Positions 32,861-42,084 of a DNA stretch of 64,000 nucleotides are shown here, piece after piece. The stretch lies in contig JAMWFC010000120.1 of NCBI GenBank assembly GCA_027475525.1, positions 248,001-312,000 on the forward strand, given 5' to 3'. Positions within the stretch are counted from its first letter, which is position 1, and the number at the start of each line of letters is the position of its first letter. Both the position numbers and the translations under genes were made by a program. The DNA is from Macrolepiota albuminosa (Eukaryota; Basidiomycota; Agaricomycetes; Agaricales; Agaricaceae). A model generated the notes under the pieces. That model searched no databases and was not told where the DNA came from. It saw only the letters and a list, made by a program, of their open reading frames with translations.

Positions 32861-32930
32861 TCGAGAGTTGAATGTTAAGTGTGTAATTTGATGGATTGAG
32901 TTCAAACAGAAATTGATGATAGAGTATTAC
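32853..32930 (+). repeat. Direct repeat copy A flanking the thioesterase segment
   Basis: Shares 'gagtatgtcgagagttgaa' and 'atggattgagttcaaacag' in the same order with 34393-34465; the parts between have diverged. It marks the 5' break of the DHHC fragment. Confidence 0.8.
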
Positions 32931-33201
32931 AGTGTAACGTTTAAATTTTGCCTAAAATGGAACACATCGGAATTGCACTCGACGAACCAGTTGGTCCCAT
33001 TCGAACAAACATCGTTACTATACTGCGACCCGTTACGCAGAGTGGAGGAGGCTCTGGAACTGCCAGTCATTTCCATAGCGGGAACCCAAACCGCTACATA
33101 CAGGTATGGGATATATTTATGGGATTCTTTTATAATTACCCATGGACACATGCATTGTGATCATGTATGTCCTCTGGTTTCACACTCGATTAACAACTGA
33201 C

Positions 33202-34447
33202 ATGGCACCTTTGCTTCAGGCCGTCAATGTTAAGGCGTTGTCTTCCAATGCACAGTATATGTCCTATGCAGGTGAAATAGATCCCGACTGGTTGGTTGGC
33301 GCGTATGTCAAACTCCAATATTGTCGTAGTTTATAATGCATTTCAGTGCCTTTCAGTGTTCCGAATGGCGGTGCGCTCGTTCAAGTTCATGTGCTGCGTG
33401 AATAACCAAACTTCGTCTTAGGATACATCCTAGCTCTTTTAGTTGATGCCTGCATTCAACATCAGTCGACTTCGAACCATTGTGATCCCATTCATGTGAC
33501 GGCTCATTACTTGAGGACATCGATACCTTCTCACTTCGACATACGAATACGCAAAGTGAAGACAGGCCGAGGTTTTACAAACCTAACAGCAGAACTCTAT
33601 CAACAGGTACCGGTCGCTGTCCACTTCCTGAAAATTCATCATCTGACAACGCACTTTCCAACCACAGGAAGCGTTGATTATCACTGCACACCAAATCTTC
33701 GGCAATAGACCTCGAGCACCTGGTTATAGTCGTGGCTTGACCATTGTGCCCCCTTCCCCTTATGCCCGTCGTATACCTCTCTACACCCATCCATCAACCG
33801 TGATCATCCGACCTGGTCGAGGCATGTGGAAATTCCAACTTTACATTGCCTTGGCACCAGACCCACACATACTCGCAAAAAATGCATCAGATCACCCGAA
33901 TCGGTCGAATGCTGCCACAATTGGAGGTGAAGGACTCGAATGGGGCGCGTGGCTCACTTTCCAAGCCAAGAGCGACAAAATCACACCAATATCGCTAGCG
34001 TTCCTTGTTGACATCTTCAACCACATGCCGGGCCTCATGCCGCCCAGTGAAAGGCCTGGACTTGGCCGAAGGTACGACTTGAAATCTTCTAGACTTGGGC
34101 TAGCTTTGATTTGTCTTTCACTTGAATTTAAATCTCCCATACCGGCTCCTTCCGCTGTGCATGCTACGCAGACAGTAGGCCTCTACTCATTGGGAAAGTT
34201 TATGAATGACAGTCGGCATGAATATGTGGAGGTCTGGACTACACCATGTAATATTGGAGATGGCAAAGAGATACCAAATTGGCGGGATAAGCAAGTTTGC
34301 ATTAAAGATACAAGGTCTACGTGGGTAGCGAGCTCTATTTTTGGCTGTTACCGAGTGCCTCACCGTGTACGAAGGAGACAGGTGTTACAGAAGATGAGTA
34401 TGTCGAGAGTTGAACGTTTGAACATTAATTTGTCAATGATGGATTGA
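33202..34447 (+). CDS. Acyl-CoA thioesterase-like protein inside the transposon
   Basis: Exons 33202-33302, 33357-33370 (a 14-base microexon), 33422-33606 and 33668-34447, all in phase with GT-AG borders. The protein starts MAPLLQAVNVKALSSN and contains YAGEIDPDWLVG, VPNGGYILALLVDACI, HVTAHYLRTSIPSHFD, KTGRGFTNLTAELYQQ, GLTIVPPSPYARRIPLYTHP, ISLAFLVDIFNHMPGLMPP and LYSLGKFMND. This is the tandem hot-dog layout of fungal acyl-CoA thioesterases (TesB-like). The C-terminus after SERPGLGRR departs from expectation over about 20 residues, possibly an unrecognised intron, and the final residues run into the 75-base direct repeat, so the tail is not native. It is opposite in orientation to all other genes of the element. 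Confidence 0.65.
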
Positions 34448-34465
34448 GTTCAAACAGAAATTAAT
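34393..34465 (+). repeat. Direct repeat copy B flanking the thioesterase segment
   Basis: Diverged copy of 32853-32930. It supplies the last codons of the thioesterase-like ORF and ends about 50 bases before the transposase stop codon. Confidence 0.8.
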
Positions 34466-34516
34466 AATTCTCGTCGCTTGGTCATGTCAAACAATACTTG
34501 TTATGTATCAAAATTA

Positions 34517-37500
34517 CTACAGTAAGTTATTTCGTGAGCGTAAGAATATGTCTGCATCCAAAAGATCAAATAAAAAGTAATCCTGGTTGAGTGGCAAGCC
34601 ACAAGGTGTGATACTATCAGGAACCATGACCACACCACGAATAATAGCATGTATGGAAATAAATTCACTGTCCTTCCGCTTGTTCTCCCGAAAACGAAAT
34701 AAGCCCAAATCAATATCCTTCTGTTGTCGGCAGCCTTGATCTCGGAATACAGAAGAAAATGGCTGAACCAAGGCTAAGGGATAAGCTTGATTGTCAACAG
34801 TGCATGAAAAAATGCACACAAGGCGTGCAATATAGGGCTTGTCTTGAGTATTTATAAGAATACAGTCATAACGTGGATGGCCATGGAATTCGGGATTACA
34901 CCGCAAGTAGTCTGACTTAAGTTCCCAGTCTGACATACACGTATATTGGACTTTGAGGTAGCGATGTAATGTTATCTATTGGTGATAGAGATAATAGACC
35001 ATGCCAAGTAAGTATGATAATAATACAATGAAAGTAAAATTTATTGACGGACCTTGCTCTCATCTTTAAAACTCACAGCCTTTCCATCAGGAAGAGGAAT
35101 GCCATATACAGGAAGAAACCTTGTCATAAACTTGCCCAACTTGATTCGAAAGCGATCGAAAGCTTCATCATCCTTATATTCTAAATCCTCTGAAATCTGT
35201 GATAGATTTATAGACCTTGAAGAGCCTAGCTCCCGATACTGATCATAAATGCTAGTATCAAAGCCAGCAAATCTTTCGCTGGCTGATATGATTGTTGTAT
35301 CTTCGGGATCAGATGCCAACAATTCTTTATAGTTATCGAGAAGGTCAATATTAGATCGAATCAAACCAGATATCAAGAGATATTGATCTGCGTTTAGTAT
35401 CTAGTAACATTGCACATTGAACAGTGTTAATTATAATGAGAACAAGTAAAGAAAAAGAAGTTTTAGCATACCTGTTTTGCAAAATCCTTGAAGTTTGAAC
35501 GATGAAGATAGGATTGCTTGATAGGGCCATGCATCTTTTCATTTGGCTTGGTGCTATAATTACGAGAAGCCCCTTTGTTAACAATGTCGCTAAACAAATG
35601 CTTTCGCAAATGGAGTTTGATGAAATTCCATGATTTTGGTTTTAACTCATCAGTTGTTTCAGTTATGTTATCATCAATATCTTCAAGTTCGTCAAGGCCA
35701 AATTCATTCATGCTGCGAGCTTGTTTAATATAGTCCTTAAAATGCAACAGATTTTTCATCTGTGATACTCTAATATTTAATCAAAAGACTTACCATCATT
35801 AAAGGTGTAAATACATGTTCTAACTCTTTCTTTCCATCTGAAATTGTATGCTCTGTATGAAGATCAAGATCAGCATACATCCGAACATTAAGATATGAAC
35901 GGAGACAGCGAAGAAGAAGATATCCATCTGAATCTAGATCTGTGGATAATACACTTTGTGCGGCAAATAAGAATATCTATGAGAAGAATAAATATTTTAT
36001 AAGTACATCAACAGTATCTCGAACCTGAGTGAAAAACATACTTTGGAAATATCACGATTTTTAGATCCGTCATTGAAAGTAATATTCATTACAGATCCAA
36101 AATGATTAAGTCCTCGCCATCGTGGCATATAGTTGAAACTAATAGCAAGTAATTGTGAGTAAGTCAATTTTGAAGCCTAGTTACAATGAAAAGAAATACC
36201 AAGCATCAATATAAGCAATGTCTGCTCGAGAGGTAATAAGGGACTTGAAAACTTTAAAGAAATGATCTTCCCACAACCCATTGTCATCGAAATGCAGGAC
36301 ATCATAGGATAGGGCACGATGGAGATCACCATATTTAATAGACCACATAGCATTCTATAAATTGATAAATGCTTTATATACTGATAGTAGAATAAACTAG
36401 TAACATACCTTAACTGGACGAAGGCTCTGTAACTTTAAAGCTTCCTCAATAGCTGTAGTGGTTTGTAGTGCCATAGATTTTATAAAATATTTCTCGGTTC
36501 TTGACTGAGTCCATAAAGAGAATTCTGCAGATAAATCCCACATATATTCTTGAGGCACCAGGCAAATTGGACACGGATATTTGCCTTTTAAACCACGAAT
36601 TAAAGACATAACAGACCTAGAAGTTTTTTAAATATAAATCACACAAATCGCAAATGAAATAAAAGCAAGACTTACATTTCTTCATAATCAGCAGATAGAA
36701 TAAGAATGATTGGCCAGAGCCATCTCAACGTTTCATCAACTTTACTTGTTTTCCATTCACCAGTCTGAGCCAACTTGGTAATCTTCTCTAGAAAAATCCG
36801 AAAGCCCTCATGCCAAACAGCATTTTTGAAGTTAACGAAGCCTCGTTTTCCTGTTTCACTTGTATCTTCATGTACCTGAAAAGAAAATCAATTGTTACTT
36901 ATATATAAAGATGTAATTATTATAAACAAACAATTGGTAGCCAGCCAACTACACGTCCTCCACCTCTTCCATCAGTATTGCGAATATAATGAGGAAGGAA
37001 AGCATATCGTGCGACAATCGGATATGCTTTTGCAGTTCCAAAACTTGAAAGCTTCGTTTTGTCAGCATAAATAATGAGTGGTAGTAGTTTTGCGGCAGGG
37101 TTGTTGGGTATACGTGACTGGAATGATGATATTGCAAATTTAAGTTCGTGAAATTCAATTGAGCATAGATAACGTACCTGAGCCTCCCAAGCCGCATCAC
37201 CTGTCCAGGGCTCAGTATAAATTCGCTCCCAAGCAGTACCTGTCCACCTGTATTGCCTCTGTGCATCCCAAACAATGTGTGGTGCAATAACAGGATCATC
37301 GATAACATTTTCAATTGCCCAATCCCAGGGTTCACGCATGCGTATCTTAAAGTCTCGTGGCACTCCCTTGTACGGAACCTGGTATTTCTTTTCCTCAAAC
37401 TTATAAATTATAAATTGTAAGACAAAACAGAACGCAAATCTATTACACAGAACAGAATTACTCACTTGGGTTCGAAGCTTTGATGCCATATCCCAGGTCC

Positions 37501-38404
37501 TTTTCAAATCGGTAGCATTCTTCAACGTGAAAGTATCTTCATCATTGCATGCAATGGCTCGATAAAAAAGCTTGATGAGACGATCCAACTGAGACCTATT
37601 GAGAGCAGCCTCGAGTCCTAATTCTGCAACTTCAAAATCAAGACGTGAGTTAAAAGGTCGCCATGGCTCAAAATCTGGAAGCGGCTTTGGTCTTTGAGGG
37701 AAACAATCATGATAAGACCCTATTTTCGCCTGAATACCAGAATGTGGATGATACTCAATCTTGAAAAGCTCCTCTAAATTGCTGGGTGAACTGTGAATAT
37801 TCAATTCCGAATCCGCAGCCTTTATCAACAAGTTAAATCAAAGCCAGTTATTCAGTATTATTTTATAGTCAAGCAACAAATTGTACTTACCTCTCGTTCA
37901 TCTCCAGATTCAAAAGCAGGCACCATATTGAATGCACCACCCGATTCAGAATCAAAACCGTTTGCTGTAGCCAGAGAATTGATGATTTATATTACCGTCG
38001 GTCAATTTGAAAGAGTTAACATTATATTGAGTGGAGCGCACCTGTTAACCAAGGCTCAATGTATGAATCATTGATTTTGGAATGGTCCCCCGATAGAGAC
38101 CCTCTGTCAATGATTTGAAGTCGGTCTCTAAGGTCTGGGCATTGATTGTTATCTCCAGAACCTGGACCTATTAGAATGTCAGATATGACATTTAAATTAT
38201 GAGCTTCTGAGTGTAAGTTAAGTGCTTCCCTGTACCTTGCAACAAGTCAAGACGCTCAAAAAACTCTGCATTCAGACGTGCGTCGGCTTGTCGCTTCAGA
38301 CACGCCTTCCTATGCGTCCCAATTCCTCGGCTTTTGCAAGTCTCTCCACAAGTTTCGCACCGTGTGTGACCGTATGGAGTTGGAGGTCGAGGGGGAGCAT
38401 CCAT
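34517..38404 (-). CDS. Plavaka transposase (C2H2 finger plus RNase H-fold transposase), multi-exon
   Basis: Starts at the ATG at 38404 with a C2H2-like finger (CETCGETCKSRGIGTHRKAC). Downstream blocks, separated by short GT-AG introns, match the Plavaka superfamily: FEPWRPFNSRLDFEVAELGL, VPRDFKIRMREPWDWAIENV, WTGDAAWEAQ, LLPLIIYADKTKLSSFGTAK with the first catalytic Asp, RGGGRVVGWLPI, HEDTSETGKRGFVNFKNAVW, a CPICLVP zinc motif, SYDVLHFDDNGLWEDHFFK, NYSTKPNEKMHGPIKQSYLH, and the C-terminal FHGHPRYDCILINT...FISIHAIIRGVVMVP. No stop or frameshift was noticed within the conserved blocks, so the gene may be functional. It cuts and pastes the element in the nucleus. Exon borders were not all fixed. 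Confidence 0.85.
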
Positions 38405-38524
38405 ATTAGTGTGTTAATAGTCAATCTGATAAAAACGACACAATGTTTAATGATTCAGAGACAGTGAGAATTATTATAATGATTAAACAATAGTAATTAT
38501 AAATGTAAGGTTGGGTTAAGGTCT

Positions 38525-38573
38525 TGATCACTTTTGACGAGGGCTCCATCAAAGCCCTCGTCAAAAGTGATCA
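38525..38573. repeat. Perfect 21-base hairpin near the right end of the transposon
   Basis: Arms 38525-38545 and 38553-38573 are exact inverted copies (TGATCACTTTTGACGAGGGC plus T), with a 7-base loop CCATCAA. It lies between the transposase start and the right terminal repeat. Confidence 0.95.
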
Positions 38574-38710
38574 TTTTCCCATGTTAATGCTAACTTGAGG
38601 GCGGTCTTTTGACATCGAGGAGCCACCCAGGTGTATCTAATCAGGCCCGATTAAGAAGGCCTGACAATCTGATTTGACCTGATTCGGTTTTGGTCCTGAT
38701 AAGACACCCG

Positions 38711-38724
38711 GCATTTTTCCGACA
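38711..38724 (-). repeat. Right terminal inverted repeat of the Plavaka element
   Basis: Reads GCATTTTTCCGACA on the plus strand, the complement of the left terminal repeat. Confidence 0.85.
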
Positions 38725-38781
38725 AATATTCCGGCCCGGATGACCGTGATCCACGATATCCGTTGTTCACTTGTTACTTCC

Positions 38782-39596
38782 ATGCCTCTCGGGTTCCTCG
38801 TTGTACTCTCTGAGCCAGGCGACCAAGTGACTCTTGAAGAATTTCAAGGTCCGCCTCCTGTAATCTTTATTCCACTTTGCTTTTCTACTTACCGTCCAGA
38901 CTGGTACAACAACGAGCATGTCCCCTTACGCATGAATCATATCAAGTCCTTCCTCACAGGAGCCCGTTTCTCCGCTGCAGACTCCCTCAAACCTACCTGG
39001 CTGGCCCTCTATGATATCGATGATACATCTACCTTTCAGCACGAAAGCTACACCCGTCTGCGCGCTAACCGCAGCCCCCGTGAAGCGGACCTCGTTGTCC
39101 GACTCGAGGTCCTCGATCGTAGGACTTGTGAAGTTCTGTCGGATTCAGGCGCATCTCCGATCACATCCTCTCTCGCTTCGTCAAACCCGACGACATTCAT
39201 TGTTACGCATGGAGTTGAGGTAACTATGGACGGTTCCATTCATGCTTGGACCAAGGACATGTATGACAAATTGAGAAGTGTCAAAGGCTGGGTCAGGACA
39301 AGATTGTTCGAGTGTATCGATAACCTCAAAACTGGAACATCCATTTCTGGGAAAGGCCCTGAGGAGCAGATCGTATCCAAATATTTCATCCTGCACGGTG
39401 AGTGACGGTCGTGCGCGACTTTTAAGGGACAGAATGCGAACTTGTTACACTAGAGTTTGAGAATCCATCTGCTGCCGATTCCTCCGAGTTTAACAACATC
39501 ATCATGTCGCGTGGGTGTTTCGAGATTGTCGAACGAAGGAGCTGGAATCTGTACCGCGCCTACCCTGGAATTGCACAAAGCAATTTACCTCAATGA
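38782..39596 (+). CDS. EthD-like dimeric alpha/beta-barrel protein, function unknown
   Basis: Exons 38782-38848, 38900-39397 and 39454-39596 give 235 residues. The start MPLGFLVVLSEPGDQVTLEE followed by FQDWYNNEHVPLRMNH is the EthD/dimeric-barrel pattern (Asp-Trp-Tyr-...-Glu-His-Val-Pro) common in agaricomycetes. A second half with WLALYDIDDTSTFQ and a C-terminal FEIVERRSWNLYRAYP suggests two ferredoxin-like repeats. The substrate is unknown. The right end of the Plavaka element lies only 57 bases before the ATG, so the native promoter has been displaced or replaced. Confidence 0.75.
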
Positions 39597-40104
39597 GATC
39601 TGTTCTTGTATATACCACATTGTGCATTCTTGTATATGTTCCACGCAAGTGATAAAACGCATGGCAAGTAAATGAAATAGCTCATTTCAACGCAAACCAA
39701 GGTTAGTCAATCTGGATCCTCAGTTTTCATTGTGGCGCATAGATGGCAAACGAGTCCACAGCGAAGCAAAGAATATGTCACTCAGTGCTAGTAATTGTAC
39801 GATCTTTAAGCCTCGTAGACATTTGAACTTGCATTTAATCAATGAAGGATATGTGTCGACTCAGCAGATATTTGTACTCGACTCGGAGGTAAGCGAGGTC
39901 GCGCGTCAATTAATCATATGAAGGATCCTGCATGCAGGTTGAAAACAAGCAGAAAGTATCTGTTCTTGTCTTGTCATAGGTTTGACTAGCTTTTCAAGGA
40001 TCATGAGCGAATATAAAGAGTTGCACATCATCTTGAACTTTTAACCAAACTGGAAATTCTATTATCTTCCACTTTCAAACCAATGGACATGAATGAGTCG
40101 CTTA
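39597..40104. other. Intergenic, no supported gene
   Basis: 508 bases between the EthD-like gene and the LINE tail. Nothing convincing on either strand. Confidence 0.4.
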
Positions 40105-40930
40105 TCATTTACTAAAGCTGGAGCCGATGATCCGACCAAGAAATACTGCCGACAATGAGAACTCCCCACATGTAGCGGGACGACCGCGTGTAAGTTCATT
40201 TTTTCTCAGTTCTGGAGCTACCTCCGTGGAAATGCATTTACGCACATAGTGTGGGACTCCGGTCACTAAAACCACATTTATTTTCCTCCATGACCTGTGG
40301 GGGGTCATCACCCGATAGGAAGTTCGCCCAAGTCTTTTTGACCAGCCCGGATTTTATTGCCTTCTTTCCGAACTTCTCATTGTCAATAGCTGGGCAATCG
40401 ATCTTTATTCTTCTCGCTATAGCAGCTTTTATTCTACCTATGAGCTCATTCTGGGTGAGGGCTTTCCCGGGGTCCGAGTCCCGGCCTATCCTCCACTCAC
40501 ACCTGCTTTTCCAAATCTCGTAGGAGGCTTCCGACGTAGATATGGTCCAGAACCTCCGACAGCCTTTGTCCTTAATTCTCCGTCCTTTAGTAATGGCGCA
40601 TCCCAGCTGGTCGCACAGGGAGGGTTTATTGTATTCAGAGTCCTCTGCGTTCGTGTAGTTGTCTGATGTAGTTCCAGATTATTGCCCCGACGACTCACAT
40701 TCCGTCAGCACGTGTTCCATTGATTCGGTGACCCTGCAGGTTGGGCATATAGCTCTCTCCTCGTATCCCAGTATATTTTCCCAGTAGCTGCCGACCTTGT
40801 AGGCATTGTGCATGGTTTTCCATAGGAACACCCGGCAACGTTTTGTGAGAAGGTTGCTACTAAGAGCTTTCCAGATTTGAGCGTCAGTTGAGGTTTCAAG
40901 GTTCATTAGCTTACGAAGTGGAGCTATAAT
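40105..40930 (-). mobile_element. 3' end of a second Tad-like LINE, decayed
   Basis: The minus strand encodes the reverse-transcriptase zinc-binding region (AQIWKALSSNLLTKRCRVFL, WKTMHNAYKVGSYWENI, CPTCRVTESMEHVLTEC) and then, in other frames, SYEIWKSRCEWRIGRD, RRIKIDCPAIDNEKFGKKAI and VKKTWANFLSGDDPPQ. The same succession, zinc region then an (A/S)xxIWxxRCE block then GKKAI, is seen in the LINE at 10380. Frameshifts and missing sequence between the blocks show it is inactive. The 5' end near 40930 is approximate. Confidence 0.7.
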
Positions 40931-41102
40931 CTACATACTCACTTGTAATAGAAAAGCACCGACCATGGACTTGGTTGCTGCCCGCCGAGGAATAATTATG
41001 TTTGACCATGAATTCATGACAAGAGAAGAGATCGTGATATTCAATACCGGAGGCACGCGTTTGTCAGGTATGGACTGTCGAAGGCGCCGCTGACTTTGCA
41101 TG

Positions 41103-42054
41103 TCAGGTTAGCCTCTTAAAAGCACCATCAAAAGCAACGAAATCAGCCTTGACATTGCGGCAAGGTTTGATGGTGGGTGCTACAACTGAAGAAACAGGGA
41201 ACCTCCAAGCTGTAGTCGTTGCGTCAATGTGAAAAGGCATAGTCGCAGGAGCAGGGTATATATCCATTGCCAGACATTTGTCGTGATCGAAGAAAATGAC
41301 ATATCCAAAGTCCTTAAGGACAGCTTTTGTCTCCGAAGACATGCAAAAGATCCCCCAAAATGCCAACAGGGGAAGTCTGTGCTTCATTCCGTGCAAAATC
41401 GCCTGACTCTCTTCGTCCATGCTGTCTAATGTCCACTTTTCCAATTCCGTTAGTCCCTTTGCTCTGAGACCAAAATCCTCAATGAAAGCCGTATTGCGCT
41501 CTACGATGGACCATTGGGATCGATTCAGTTGTTCCCAGCTGACGGAGATAAACCGCTCTGGAGACCTGGAACAAAGCAGGAGAGACGACACAAGCATCAT
41601 TGCATGTTGCACTTCCGTAGCCCGATATGCCATTTATGCATCATACGCGTCACGTACTTCCGGAAGACGGTCGATGTTAAGAACCGTCTGTACTTCAGAC
41701 CTGGAAGGTGTGGCGTCAACATGTCCGAAGGAGCCACGTATTCTAGCTTCAGCTTGAAGCAGACATGCAATCAATTGTGGAAAGGGCTCATATCGTAGAA
41801 AGTCAAAGGTGGTATCAGTGTCGGGGGCGCAGGCGTTTGCTGCCGCGATGTCTGGTTCTAGAGGAATAGGGACACTTGACAGAGTGTGGCAGCTCAAAGA
41901 CATTGATATCCATTAGATTTATCTGGAGTAGTGCAAGGACGCAGTCGCACAATCTTCCCCAAGCGACCACGCTTGTCTGTGGGTCCAGATAGAGGTCATG
42001 GACACCGTCGACGTATTGTTTGGCATTCAAGTTGTTGCCAAATTGTGGTGTCAT
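41103..42054 (-). CDS. Unrecognised protein, possibly frame-disrupted
   Basis: The ATG at 42054 (MTPQFGNNLNAKQYVDGVHD) is preceded by an in-frame TGA. Protein-like stretches follow in three frames: SVVAWGRLCDCVLALLQINL, then FLRYEPFPQLIACLLQAEAR and SEVQTVLNIDRLPE, then ERFISVSWEQLNRSQWSIVE, ILHGMKHRLPLLAFWGIFCM, ending VKADFVAFDGAFKRLT at the TAG at 41103. No intron cleanly joins the first two segments (they differ by one base), so either a one-base error or a decayed gene is possible. No domain recognised. Its start codon is 30 bases from that of the CSC1-like gene on the other strand. Confidence 0.45.
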
Positions 42055-42084
42055 TAATCAAAGCCGCAACGCTCGGTCCTCACC

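Larger units (their letters stand above)
28238..38724 (-). mobile_element. Plavaka-type (CACTA-like) DNA transposon, 10.5 kb, with host-gene cargo
   Basis: The ends are 14-base perfect terminal inverted repeats, TGTCGGAAAAATGC at 28238-28251 and its complement at 38711-38724. The 150 bases inside each end carry several copies of a CCTGA(T/C) motif ('gcctgattaggt', 'ggcctgatttgg', 'gacctgattcgg'), typical of subterminal transposase sites. It encodes a Plavaka-family transposase (34517-38404) and a second protein (28981-30895). Between them (31290-34450) lie a kinase fragment, a DHHC palmitoyltransferase fragment and a thioesterase-like gene. No clear target-site duplication was found: flanks are acagaa on the left and aatatt on the right. 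A diverged left-type terminal repeat at 30960 complicates the structure; two overlapping insertions cannot be excluded. Confidence 0.75.
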
